A stretch of 5,470 nt of DNA from Elusimicrobiota bacterium (GCA_016194625.1 JACQBB010000401.1:1-5470), one strand, 5' to 3'; shown: positions 1 through 4,954, counted from the stretch's first letter. Numbers and translations: made by a program. The notes: generated by a model from the letters alone, not told the origin.

Positions 1-1
1 C

Positions 2-238
2 GTCCTGCTGTTCGCCTCGACCGGCCCGCTCGACGCGCCCGCGTCGGCCGCGCCGGCCGGCGCCCGCTCCGTCACCGCCGCGATGCTGTCCCGCGAGCTC
101 AAGCCCACCGAGACGGAGCTGGCGCGCGTGCCCGCGATGACCGACGACCACGCGCCGCTCGACGCGCTGATGGCGGCGACCGCCGTGCGCTGGCGCGGCC
201 TGCTGCAGGCCGGCATGAGCGAGGTCCTGGTCCGCTGA
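2..238 (+). CDS. C-terminal fragment of a spermidine-synthase-like (polyamine aminopropyltransferase-family) protein
   Basis: This is an open frame with no start in the window, ending at TGA 236-238, so only the last 78 residues are visible. The segment starts with a hydrophobic strand (VLLFAST) followed by an Ala/Pro-rich stretch. It then carries the motif PAMTDDHAPLDALMA (residues 45-59 of the fragment). A 'TDDxxPxE/D' element near the C-terminus is characteristic of the spermidine synthase fold, including the fused MFS/spermidine-synthase-like proteins common in bacteria, where it follows the methyltransferase-like Rossmann domain. The family call rests on this one motif and on its position about 25 residues from the end. 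The catalytic core and any membrane half lie outside the window, so the substrate, or whether it makes polyamines at all, cannot be judged. Its stop codon abuts hflX, which suggests co-transcription. Confidence 0.55.
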   Translation, partial: VLLFASTGPLDAPASAAPAGARSVTAAMLSRELKPTETELARVPAMTDDHAPLDALMAATAVRWRGLLQAGMSEVLVR

Positions 239-285
239 AGCCCCTCGACACCCGCGCCCCGGTCGAGCGCACCCTGCTGGTCGGC

Positions 286-1509
286 GTGGGCCCGAAGTCG
301 CAGACGGCCCTGATCCGCTCGAGCCTCGACGAGCTCAAGCGCCTGGTGGACACCGCCGGCGCGGTCGTGGTCGGCGAGGCGACGCAGGCGCTGGCGCGCT
401 TCAACCCGGCGACTTTGATCGGCCAGGGCAAGGTCTCCGAGATCGCGGGCATGTGCCAAGGCCTGCGCGCGGGCACCGTCGTGTTCGACCTGGAGCTGTC
501 GCCGGGCCAGCAGAAGAACCTGGAGAAGGCGCTCCCGAAGCGCAAGATCGTCGACCGCACGCGCCTGATCCTGGACATCTTCGCCCAGCGCGCGCGCACC
601 AGCGAGGGCCGCCTGCAGGTCGAGCTGGCCCAGCTGTCGTACATGCTGCCGCGCCTGACCGGCGCGTGGCGAGAGTTCTCCCAGCAGGCCGGCGGCATCG
701 GCACGCGCGGCCCCGGCGAGCGCAAGCTCGAGTACGAGCGGCGCCACATCCAATTGCGCATCCAGCACCTGGAGCGCGACCTGGAGCGCATCCGCGCGTC
801 GCGCCGCCTGCGCCGCGAGCGCCGCGCGGGCGTGCCGGTCCCGCAGGTGGCGCTGGTCGGCTACACGAACGTCGGCAAGTCCACCTTGCTCAACAAGATG
901 GTCGGCGAGCGCGCGACGTACGCCGACGACAAGCTGTTCGCGACGCTGGACCCGACCGCGCGGCGCGTGCGCCTGCCGGAGGGGGGCTGGGCGGTCGCGA
1001 CCGACACCGTCGGCTTCATCCAGCGCCTGCCGACCACTTTGATCGCGGCGTTCCGCTCGACGCTCGAGGAGGTCGAGGCCGCCGACGTGCTGGTGGTGGT
1101 CTGCGACGCGTCCTCGCCGGAGCTGGAGGAGCAGCGCGAGTCGGTGGACGAGACGCTCTCGGAGCTGGCCACGCAGGGCATCCCGCGCGTCGAGGCGTTC
1201 AACAAATGCGACCGCCTGACGCGCGAGGCGCGCGCCGACCTGGAGCGCCGCCACCCGGACGCGGTGTTCCTGTCCGCCGAGACCGGCGAGGGCGTGGACG
1301 CGGTGCTGGAGCGCGTGGGGGCGGCGCTGGCCGACCGCTGGCTCAAGCGCGAGATCGACCTGCCGCCGCAGAAGGCCGCGCTGGCGTCGCGCTTCTACGA
1401 GAGCGCGCAGGTGCTCGGGCGCGAGACGAAGGGGACCGCCACGCGCTACCGTCTGCGGGTCACGCGCGAGAACTGGAACCGATTGCAGGCGCTTCTGGCC
1501 GAATGCTAG
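286..1509 (+). CDS. hflX: Ribosome-associated GTPase HflX
   Basis: HflX is a cytoplasmic translational GTPase of the Obg-HflX superfamily. It binds 50S/70S ribosomes and splits stalled or hibernating ribosomes, notably after stress. Counting from GTG 286 the protein has 407 residues. The N-terminal HflX domain contains the conserved LSPxQxxNLE and VDRTxLILDIFAQRARTxEGxLQVELAQL blocks. A GGIGTRGPGE linker (E145) and a basic coiled-coil helix follow. The G domain shows G1 GYTNVGKS (192-199), G2-region FATLDPT (218-224), G3 DTVGF (240-244), G4 NKCD (306-309) and G5 SAE (330-332). The linker reads GPGERKLE where GPGETxLE is common. Start: GTG 286 has no Shine-Dalgarno, and the in-frame codons just upstream encode PVERTLLVGV, which matches the first beta strand of the family. 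The real start is therefore probably further 5', possibly CTG 235, with GAGG at 221-224 ten bases before it. Identity is very secure; the 5' end is not. Confidence 0.95.
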   Translation: MGPKSQTALIRSSLDELKRLVDTAGAVVVGEATQALARFNPATLIGQGKVSEIAGMCQGLRAGTVVFDLELSPGQQKNLEKALPKRKIVDRTRLILDIFAQRARTSEGRLQVELAQLSYMLPRLTGAWREFSQQAGGIGTRGPGERKLEYERRHIQLRIQHLERDLERIRASRRLRRERRAGVPVPQVALVGYTNVGKSTLLNKMVGERATYADDKLFATLDPTARRVRLPEGGWAVATDTVGFIQRLPTTLIAAFRSTLEEVEAADVLVVVCDASSPELEEQRESVDETLSELATQGIPRVEAFNKCDRLTREARADLERRHPDAVFLSAETGEGVDAVLERVGAALADRWLKREIDLPPQKAALASRFYESAQVLGRETKGTATRYRLRVTRENWNRLQALLAEC

Positions 1510-1512
1510 GAT
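1483..1512 (+). promoter_or_regulatory. Candidate sigma-70-type promoter for plsY-gpsA
   Basis: TTGCAG at 1483-1488 and TAGGAT at 1507-1512 are separated by 18 bp, and the -10-like hexamer overlaps the hflX stop codon. The predicted start of transcription (about 1519) lies only a few bases before the plsY ATGs, which would give a very short leader. The same pattern (TTGC.. and TAGRAT, 17-18 bp apart) recurs before the tRNA pair and before acyP. This is motif evidence only. Confidence 0.35.
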
Positions 1513-1544
1513 TCCGTTGGAATCCATGATGGATTTTCGAATCC
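1509..1544 (+). repeat. Two adjacent inverted repeats flanking the plsY start codons
   Basis: The first is a perfect 7-bp inverted repeat, GGATTCC (1509-1515) and GGAATCC (1519-1525), with spacer GTT. The second is a 5-bp repeat, GGATT (1531-1535) and AATCC (1540-1544), around TTCG. The ATGATG start codons (1526-1531) lie between them. There is no T-tract after either hairpin, so this is not an intrinsic terminator. It could be a DNA operator overlapping the promoter-like -10, or an RNA structure around the initiation site in transcripts reading through from hflX. Confidence 0.6.
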
Positions 1545-2131
1545 TCGCCCTCTTCGTCTTCGCCTACCTCGCCGGCGGCATCCCCACGGGCTATCTGCTC
1601 GTCAAGCGGTTGTATGGGTACGACATCCGCACGCGCGGCTCGGGCAACCCGGGCACGGCCAACGTGTACCGCAACGCCGGCGCGCTCGCGGGCGCGATCA
1701 CGCTGGCGGTGGACGCGTTCAAGGGCTTCGCCCCGGTCCACCTCTCGCTGTTCCTCTATCCCCGCCGCCCCGAGCTGGCCATCGCGGTGGGCGTGGCCGC
1801 GATCTTCGGCCACAACTGGACCCCGTTCCTCGGCTTCAAGGGCGGCAAGGGCGTGGCCACCTCCGCCGGCGTGTTCTCGGCGCTGCTGCCCGGGCCGATG
1901 CTGGCGACGGTCGCGGCCTTCATCGTCGCGGTCGCCGCGTCCGGGCACATCTCCGTCGGCTCGATGACCGGCGCGGTCGCGCTGCCGGTCGCGGCGCTCG
2001 CGCTCGGCTCGCCCCAGGCCTTCTGCTGGGCGGCGGCCGGAGCCGGCGCGCTGATCCTCGTCAAGCACGTCTCCAACATCAAGCGCCTGCTGGAGAACCG
2101 GGAGCACGGCATCCATGGCCCGAGCGCGTAA
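1526..2131 (+). CDS. plsY: Acyl-phosphate:glycerol-3-phosphate acyltransferase PlsY
   Basis: PlsY is an integral inner-membrane enzyme that moves the acyl group from acyl-phosphate (made by PlsX) to sn-glycerol-3-phosphate, giving lysophosphatidic acid. From ATG 1526 it has 201 residues, normal for the family. Visible motifs are YLAGGIPTGYLL in the first membrane segment and the active-site loop RTRGSGNPGTANVYR (GSGNPG at 38-43). GHNWTPFLGFKGGKGVATSAG (95-115) includes the glycine-rich phosphate-binding loop, and KHVSNIKRLLENRE (from 180) is the conserved C-terminal block. Hydrophobic segments alternate with these loops, as expected for a multi-pass membrane protein. Start choice: adjacent ATGs at 1526 and 1529 both give a normal N-terminus. 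An in-frame TTG at 1517 has AGGA (1508-1511) five bases before it and is a real alternative. Its 3' end overlaps gpsA by 17 bp. PlsX, the partner that supplies acyl-phosphate, is not in the window. Confidence 0.95.
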   Translation: MMDFRILALFVFAYLAGGIPTGYLLVKRLYGYDIRTRGSGNPGTANVYRNAGALAGAITLAVDAFKGFAPVHLSLFLYPRRPELAIAVGVAAIFGHNWTPFLGFKGGKGVATSAGVFSALLPGPMLATVAAFIVAVAASGHISVGSMTGAVALPVAALALGSPQAFCWAAAGAGALILVKHVSNIKRLLENREHGIHGPSA

Positions 2132-3110
2132 GCCCGACGTCTGCGTCCTGGGCGGGGGGATGTGGGGCGTCGTCCTGGCCCAGCACCTCGCGCACAAGGG
2201 CGCGCGCGTGACGCTGTGGGAGTTCGTCCCGCAGGTCGCCGAGTCCCTGCACCGCACGCGCGAGCACCCGCACATCCCCGGCTTCCGCCTGGACGAGTCG
2301 GTCGTCGTCTCCAACGACCTGGGCGAGAGCGTGGCCGGCGCGTCGGTCCTGCTCTTCGTCCTGCCGTCGAAGGCGATGGCGTCCACCGCGAAGGCGATCC
2401 GCCGCTCGGGCCGCCTGCACCGCGGCGCGGTCGCGGTCAACGCGTCGAAAGGCGTCGAGCCCGGCACCTTCGCGACGATGGGCGACATCGTCGCGCGCGA
2501 GCTGCCGGAGCTGAAGGGCAAGGTCTGGACGCTGACCGGCCCCAGCTTCGCGCGCGAGGTCGCGCGCGGCGTGCCGACGGCGCTGATGCTCGGCGGCCCG
2601 TCGGGCGCGAAGGCCAAGGAGCTGGAGCGCCTGTTCGACGGCGGCGCGCTGGCGGTCCGCCGCTGGCCCGACCGCGTCGGCGTGGAGCTGGGCGGCTCGC
2701 TGAAGAACGTGATCGCGGTCGGCGCCGGCATCCTCGACGGCCTGGGCGCGGGCGCGAACACGAAGGCGGCGCTGCTGGTGAGGGGCCTCGAGGAGATGTC
2801 GCGCCTGATCCGCGCGGCCGGCGGCCGCGCCGACACGGTGTACGGCCCGGCGGGCCTGGGCGACCTGATCGCGACCGGAACCTCGTCCGAGTCGCGCAAC
2901 CGCGGCTTCGGCGAGAAGCTGGGCAAGGGCATCCCGCCGAAGAAGGCGCTCGCGCAGATCCCGACGATCGTCGAGGGCGTGGAGGCCGCCGTCAGCGCGA
3001 TGGCGCTGTGCCGCCGCCACCGCGTGAAGGCCCCGCTGATCGAATCCATCTACAAAGCGACCCGAGGGGCGCCCGCGCGCCGCGTGCTGACCGCGCTCGG
3101 CTTCCGCTGA
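2115..3110 (+). CDS. gpsA: NAD(P)-dependent glycerol-3-phosphate dehydrogenase GpsA
   Basis: GpsA is a cytoplasmic enzyme that reduces dihydroxyacetone phosphate to sn-glycerol-3-phosphate, the backbone for phospholipids. At 331 residues it has the usual length. The N-terminal Rossmann fold begins VCVLGGGMWGVVLA, with the dinucleotide loop GGGMWG at 13-18 (most relatives have GAGSWG). Further landmarks are NASKGVE (109-115, catalytic-region Lys112), LTGPSFAREVARGVPT (GPSF 142-145), LGGSLKNVIAVGAGILDGLG (Lys197), the GPAGLGDLIATGTS block and SRNRG (260-264, Arg261 being the cofactor/substrate arginine region). The ATG at 2115 lies inside plsY, so the two reading frames overlap by 17 bp, which argues for translational coupling. 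The product is the co-substrate of PlsY, so the pair makes and uses G3P in consecutive steps. Nothing appears broken. Confidence 0.96.
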   Translation: MARARKPDVCVLGGGMWGVVLAQHLAHKGARVTLWEFVPQVAESLHRTREHPHIPGFRLDESVVVSNDLGESVAGASVLLFVLPSKAMASTAKAIRRSGRLHRGAVAVNASKGVEPGTFATMGDIVARELPELKGKVWTLTGPSFAREVARGVPTALMLGGPSGAKAKELERLFDGGALAVRRWPDRVGVELGGSLKNVIAVGAGILDGLGAGANTKAALLVRGLEEMSRLIRAAGGRADTVYGPAGLGDLIATGTSSESRNRGFGEKLGKGIPPKKALAQIPTIVEGVEAAVSAMALCRRHRVKAPLIESIYKATRGAPARRVLTALGFR

Positions 3111-3114
3111 GCGC

Positions 3115-3120
3115 AGGAGA
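3115..3120 (+). promoter_or_regulatory. Ribosome binding site of the DUF151 gene
   Basis: AGGAGA lies five bases before ATG 3126 in the 15-bp gap after gpsA. It is one of the clearest Shine-Dalgarno sequences in the window and fixes the start at 3126. No promoter-like element fits in the gap, so the gene is probably co-transcribed with gpsA. Confidence 0.7.
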
Positions 3121-3125
3121 CTACC

Positions 3126-3746
3126 ATGGCCAAGAACGAGAAGGGCAAGAACGGCGGCGACGACAAGGACAAGCCGAAGCCCAAGGGCGAGAAGGAGGTC
3201 CGGATCTACTCGCTGGCCACCACGGTCAACGAGTGCATCATCTTCCTGGAGGAGATGGAGGGCAGCCGCCTGCTGCCCATCTGGATCGGCATCGCCGAAG
3301 GCCAGGCGATCGCGATCCGCTTCTCCGGCATCGTCCTGCCGCGGCCGCTGACCCACGACCTGCTCATCGCCGGCATCAAGCAGCTCGGCTGGGAGGTGAC
3401 GCGCGTGGTGGTCAGCGACATCAAGGAGAACACCTTCTACGCGCGCGTGCACGTCAGCGACGGCAAGCGCGTCGAGCAGCTGGACAGCCGCCCGTCCGAC
3501 GCGATCGCGATCGCGGTCCGCGCGGGCTGCCCGATCTTCGTCGACGAGTCGGTGTTCGCGCGCTGCCAGACCCTCAGCAAGCCGATCTCCGAGGACGAGG
3601 TCTCCAAGTTCAAGGAGGACCTGAAGAACATCCGCCCCGAGGACATCTTCAAGGACCTCAAGAAGAAGCCGGGCGACGAGCCTCCGGCCAAGAAGGAGCC
3701 GAAGGAGAAGCCCGAGCAGCCGCCTGAGGAGGGCGACGAGAAATGA
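3126..3746 (+). CDS. DUF151 / bifunctional nuclease (BFN) family protein with charged N- and C-terminal extensions
   Basis: The protein has 206 residues. Residues 1-24 are a hydrophilic Lys/Asp/Gly-rich leader without a signal peptide. Residues about 25-145 form the DUF151 (BFN) domain: EVRIYSL, then FLEEMEGSRLLPIWIGIAEGQAIAI with the LPIWIG core (50-55), RPLTHDLL (73-80), and DSRPSDAIAIAVRAGCPIFVDE, the family signature (DSRPSDAIA at 120-128). The following SEDEVSKFKEDLKNIRPEDIF segment is the usual helix after this domain. The last 30 or so residues are a Lys/Pro/Glu-rich, probably disordered tail (PAKKEPKEKPEQ). Nuclease activity is reported for plant BFN proteins of the family; the role of bacterial members such as Thermotoga TM0160 is largely unsettled, so function here is inferred from family only. 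It lies 15 bp after gpsA and overlaps the HU gene by 4 bp (ATGA). Confidence 0.9.
   Translation: MAKNEKGKNGGDDKDKPKPKGEKEVRIYSLATTVNECIIFLEEMEGSRLLPIWIGIAEGQAIAIRFSGIVLPRPLTHDLLIAGIKQLGWEVTRVVVSDIKENTFYARVHVSDGKRVEQLDSRPSDAIAIAVRAGCPIFVDESVFARCQTLSKPISEDEVSKFKEDLKNIRPEDIFKDLKKKPGDEPPAKKEPKEKPEQPPEEGDEK
3726..3733 (+). promoter_or_regulatory. Ribosome binding site of the HU gene, inside the DUF151 coding end
   Basis: GAGGAGGG lies nine bases before ATG 3743 and is embedded in the last codons of the upstream gene. Together with the ATGA stop/start overlap it fixes the HU start and points to translational coupling. Confidence 0.65.
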
Positions 3747-4003
3747 ACCGCCTCGACATCATCAAGGCCGTCTCGAAGGTCCTGACGACCAAGGGCGAGG
3801 CCGCGCTCGCCGTCGAGACCACCTTCGAGACCGTGCGCGCCGCGCTGAGCAAGGGGGAGAAGGTCGTCATCTCCAACTTCGGCACCTTCCGCGTGAAGTC
3901 GCGCCAGCCGCGCGTCGGCCGCAACCCGAAGACCGGCGAGCAGGTGAGCGTCCCCGCGCGCCGCGGCGTGCGCTTCAAGGCCTCGAAGAACCTGCTGGAC
4001 TAG
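3743..4003 (+). CDS. HU/IHF-family DNA-binding protein
   Basis: This is a small basic nucleoid-associated protein that bends DNA as a dimer. At 86 residues it is near the usual 90. The N-terminal helical half (MNRLDIIKAVSKVLTTKGEAALAVETTFETVRAAL) is followed by KGEKVVISNFGTFRVKSRQPRVGRNPKTGEQVSVPARRGVRFKASKNLLD. The DNA-binding arm motif GRNPKTGE is at 59-66, with Pro62 at the position that intercalates into DNA in HU/IHF. NFGTF replaces the more common GFGTF. The short C-terminus stops right after the FKASKNL helix start. Whether it is a homodimeric HU or an IHF-like subunit cannot be decided here. The ATG overlaps the DUF151 stop (ATGA, 3743-3746), and its own stop TAG shares a base with the GTG of the next gene. 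Confidence 0.93.
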   Translation: MNRLDIIKAVSKVLTTKGEAALAVETTFETVRAALSKGEKVVISNFGTFRVKSRQPRVGRNPKTGEQVSVPARRGVRFKASKNLLD

Positions 4004-4368
4004 TGGAACTCCCGTTCCTCCCCGACCGCGACTACTTCACGATGCGCGAGGCCGCGCGCCTGGCGCAGGTGCCGGCGCACACGCTGCGCTACTGGGAGTC
4101 GCGCTTCGGGGATCTCAGGCCGAGCCGGCTGGCGGGGGGGCACCGCCGCTACACGCGCGCGGACCTCGAGCTGATCCTGGAGATCAAGGACCTGGTGCAC
4201 CGGCGCAAGCTGACCGTCGCCGGCGCGCGCCGCGCGCTGATCGACAAGCGCCGCGGCGGGCCCGCGCCCGCGCCGGGAGCCGCGCCGGCCGACGGGGGGC
4301 CCGCGCTCAAGCTCTTGCGCGAGGTCAAAAAAGAAATTAGAATGTTGCTGGACGAGTTCGGCCGTTGA
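4003..4368 (+). CDS. Small MerR-type transcriptional regulator without an effector domain
   Basis: The protein has 121 residues. Residues 11-50 form a MerR winged helix-turn-helix: YFTMREAARLAQVPAHTLRYWESRFG, with the signature TLRYWE at 27-32, then a wing ending GGHRRYT. RADLELILEIKDLVHRRKLTVAGARRAL is the second MerR helix pair. Residues about 85-98 are an Ala/Pro/Gly-rich linker, and the C-terminus is a short charged helix (LKLLREVKKEIRMLLDEF) that could dimerise. There is no metal- or drug-binding domain and no cysteine, so the inducer, if any, is unknown. Start: GTG 4003 overlaps the HU stop (TAGTG). The in-frame ATG at 4042 would cut into the first helix of the DNA-binding domain, so GTG is preferred although no Shine-Dalgarno is obvious; coupling to HU is likely. 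A MerR-type gene after an HU/IHF gene is an arrangement I recall from other bacteria, mostly after pheT; here the partner upstream differs. Confidence 0.9.
   Translation: MELPFLPDRDYFTMREAARLAQVPAHTLRYWESRFGDLRPSRLAGGHRRYTRADLELILEIKDLVHRRKLTVAGARRALIDKRRGGPAPAPGAAPADGGPALKLLREVKKEIRMLLDEFGR
4315..4343 (+). promoter_or_regulatory. Candidate promoter for the proline tRNA pair, inside the MerR coding end
   Basis: TTGCGC (4315-4320) and TAGAAT (4338-4343) are 17 bp apart. The -10 lies in an A-rich patch that stands out from the GC-rich surroundings. The predicted start near 4350 would leave about 42 bases of leader before tRNA-Pro(GGG). The sequence resembles the element before acyP (shared CTTGCGCG and ATTAGAATG). 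Motif evidence only. Confidence 0.45.
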
Positions 4369-4391
4369 GTCGGCTACGCCGCGTCTGAGGC

Positions 4392-4463
4392 CGGGGACTG
4401 GCTCAATGGTAGAGCGCTCCCTTGGGGTGGGAGAGGCTACAGGTTCGATTCCTGTGTCCCCGA
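4392..4463 (+). tRNA. tRNA-Pro (anticodon GGG)
   Basis: A complete 72-nt cloverleaf: acceptor CGGGGAC (4392-4398) pairs with GTCCCCG (4456-4462), followed by discriminator A at 4463. The D stem is GCTC/GAGC (4401-4404 and 4412-4415). The anticodon stem CTCCC/GGGAG encloses loop TTGGGGT, with anticodon GGG at 4424-4426. The T stem ACAGG/CCTGT encloses TTCGATT. The C1-G72 pair with A73 is typical of bacterial proline tRNA. It reads CCC and, by wobble, CCU codons. The bases after A73 are CCC, so CCA is not encoded. Confidence 0.95.
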
Positions 4464-4493
4464 CCCCAGCCGCGGCAGGCTCGTCGACGCACC

Positions 4494-4569
4494 CGGGGTA
4501 TAGCTCAATTGGCAGAGCGCTTGGTTCGGGACCAAGAGGTTCTCAGTTCAAGCCTGAGTACCCCGACCA
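4494..4569 (+). tRNA. tRNA-Pro (anticodon CGG)
   Basis: A complete cloverleaf 30 bp after the first tRNA: acceptor CGGGGTA (4494-4500) pairs with TACCCCG (4559-4565), with A73 at 4566 and CCA at 4567-4569. The D stem is GCTC/GAGC (4503-4506 and 4515-4518). The anticodon stem CTTGG/CCAAG encloses TTCGGGA, with anticodon CGG at 4527-4529. The T stem CTCAG/CTGAG encloses TTCAAGC. It reads CCG, a codon used heavily in this window. Without CCA the gene ends at 4566. It is probably co-transcribed with tRNA-Pro(GGG) and ends at the terminator starting at 4595. Confidence 0.95.
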
Positions 4570-4594
4570 CTTTCCGACGCGGATGGACGAAGGA

Positions 4595-4628
4595 CGGGAC
4601 GCTCCGAAAGGGGCGTCCCGCTTTTTTT
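4595..4628 (+). terminator. Strong intrinsic terminator after the tRNA pair
   Basis: An 11-bp stem (4595-4605 with 4610-4620, one T-G wobble at the ninth pair) is closed by a GAAA tetraloop (4606-4609). One C and then seven T (4622-4628) follow. It ends the tRNA transcript and separates it from acyP. Confidence 0.93.
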
Positions 4629-4638
4629 GAGCGCCCCC

Positions 4639-4668
4639 TTGCGCGGGCCCTTGACAAATCATTAGAAT
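4639..4668 (+). promoter_or_regulatory. Candidate promoter for acyP and the sigma factor gene
   Basis: TTGCGC (4639-4644) and TAGAAT (4663-4668) are 18 bp apart, directly after the terminator, where a new promoter is required. A TTGACA at 4651-4656 is only 6 bp from the TAGAAT and has no good -10 at 16-18 bp, so it is less likely to be the -35. The -10 overlaps ATG 4667 of acyP, which bears on the start codon. Confidence 0.5.
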
Positions 4669-4954
4669 GGCGGAGCCCGCCCCCTTGACGCGTCGACATC
4701 TGCTCGTCACCGGCCGCGTCCAGGGAGTGGGCTACCGCTGGTTCGCGCGGGAGCTGGCCGAGTCGCTGGGCGTCACGGGCTGGGTCCGCAACCGCGAGGA
4801 CGGGTCGGTGGAGGCGGAGGCCGAGGGGACGCCGGAGGCGCTCGACGAGTTCGTCGCGCGCCTCAAGGACGGGAACCCTTCGGCGCGAGTGGCCGCAGTC
4901 GCGGAAGCGCCGCGCGCCCCCGAGGGGTCGCGCGGATTCGAGATCAGGCGCTAA
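4667..4954 (+). CDS. acyP: Acylphosphatase
   Basis: A small cytoplasmic enzyme that hydrolyses the carboxyl-phosphate bond of acyl phosphates. Counting from ATG 4667 it has 95 residues, close to the usual 90-98. The active-site signature GRVQGVGYRWF is at 16-26 with phosphate-binding Arg24, and GWVRNREDGSVEAEAEG follows with catalytic Asn42. The C-terminal strand GFEIRR completes the fold. Both catalytic residues are present, so it should be active. Start: ATG 4667 has no Shine-Dalgarno and sits in the candidate -10. The in-frame TTG at 4685 has GGAG (4672-4675) nine bases upstream and would give 89 residues beginning just before the first strand. Either is compatible with the family. The sigma factor gene follows after 7 bp, so the two are probably co-transcribed. 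Confidence 0.92.
   Translation: MAEPAPLTRRHLLVTGRVQGVGYRWFARELAESLGVTGWVRNREDGSVEAEAEGTPEALDEFVARLKDGNPSARVAAVAEAPRAPEGSRGFEIRR
4672..4675 (+). promoter_or_regulatory. Possible ribosome binding site favouring TTG 4685 as acyP start
   Basis: GGAG is nine bases before an in-frame TTG at 4685, whereas nothing similar precedes ATG 4667. If transcription starts at about 4675, as the promoter call suggests, this site would be partly cut off, so the two calls are in some tension. Confidence 0.3.

Noticed and set aside
414..1044. Repeated ACTTTGATC in hflX (about 412-420 and 1036-1044)
   Set aside because: Both encode Thr-Leu-Ile in phase with the same rare Leu codon TTG. A nine-base match within coding sequence is not convincing as a functional repeat.
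1509..1525. Inverted repeat after hflX as an intrinsic terminator
   Set aside because: The stem is followed by ATGATGG and not by a T-tract, so termination is unlikely; it is reported as a possible operator or RNA structure.
1460..3049. 529-residue open frame on the minus strand across plsY and gpsA
   Set aside because: It is antisense to two genes with clear catalytic motifs. Its translation is Arg/Ala/Ser/Pro-rich low-complexity sequence, as expected when stop codons are rare in GC-rich DNA.
2079..3452. 457-residue minus-strand open frame across gpsA and the DUF151 gene
   Set aside because: Same explanation: the translation is dominated by Ala, Arg, Asp and Leu repeats with no recognisable domain, opposite well-supported genes.
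3306..3514. Three GCGATCGC octamers (3306-3313, 3501-3508, 3507-3514), the sequence of the cyanobacterial HIP1 repeat
   Set aside because: They encode Ala-Ile-Ala runs with the GC-rich codons GCG and ATC in the conserved DUF151 core, so codon usage explains them.
2162..3727. 521-residue plus-strand open frame overlapping gpsA and the DUF151 gene in another phase
   Set aside because: It spans two real genes and the gap between them, and its product is Arg/Gly/Ala/Pro low complexity. A GC-rich shadow frame.
4651..4668. Consensus -35 TTGACA next to TAGAAT
   Set aside because: Only 6 bp separate them, far from the 16-18 bp needed, and no -10-like hexamer lies at the right distance downstream of the TTGACA. 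TTGCGC at 4639 fits better.
4406..4688. Two small plus-strand open frames covering the tRNA genes
   Set aside because: They translate the two tRNA cloverleafs and the terminator stem. They are not proteins.
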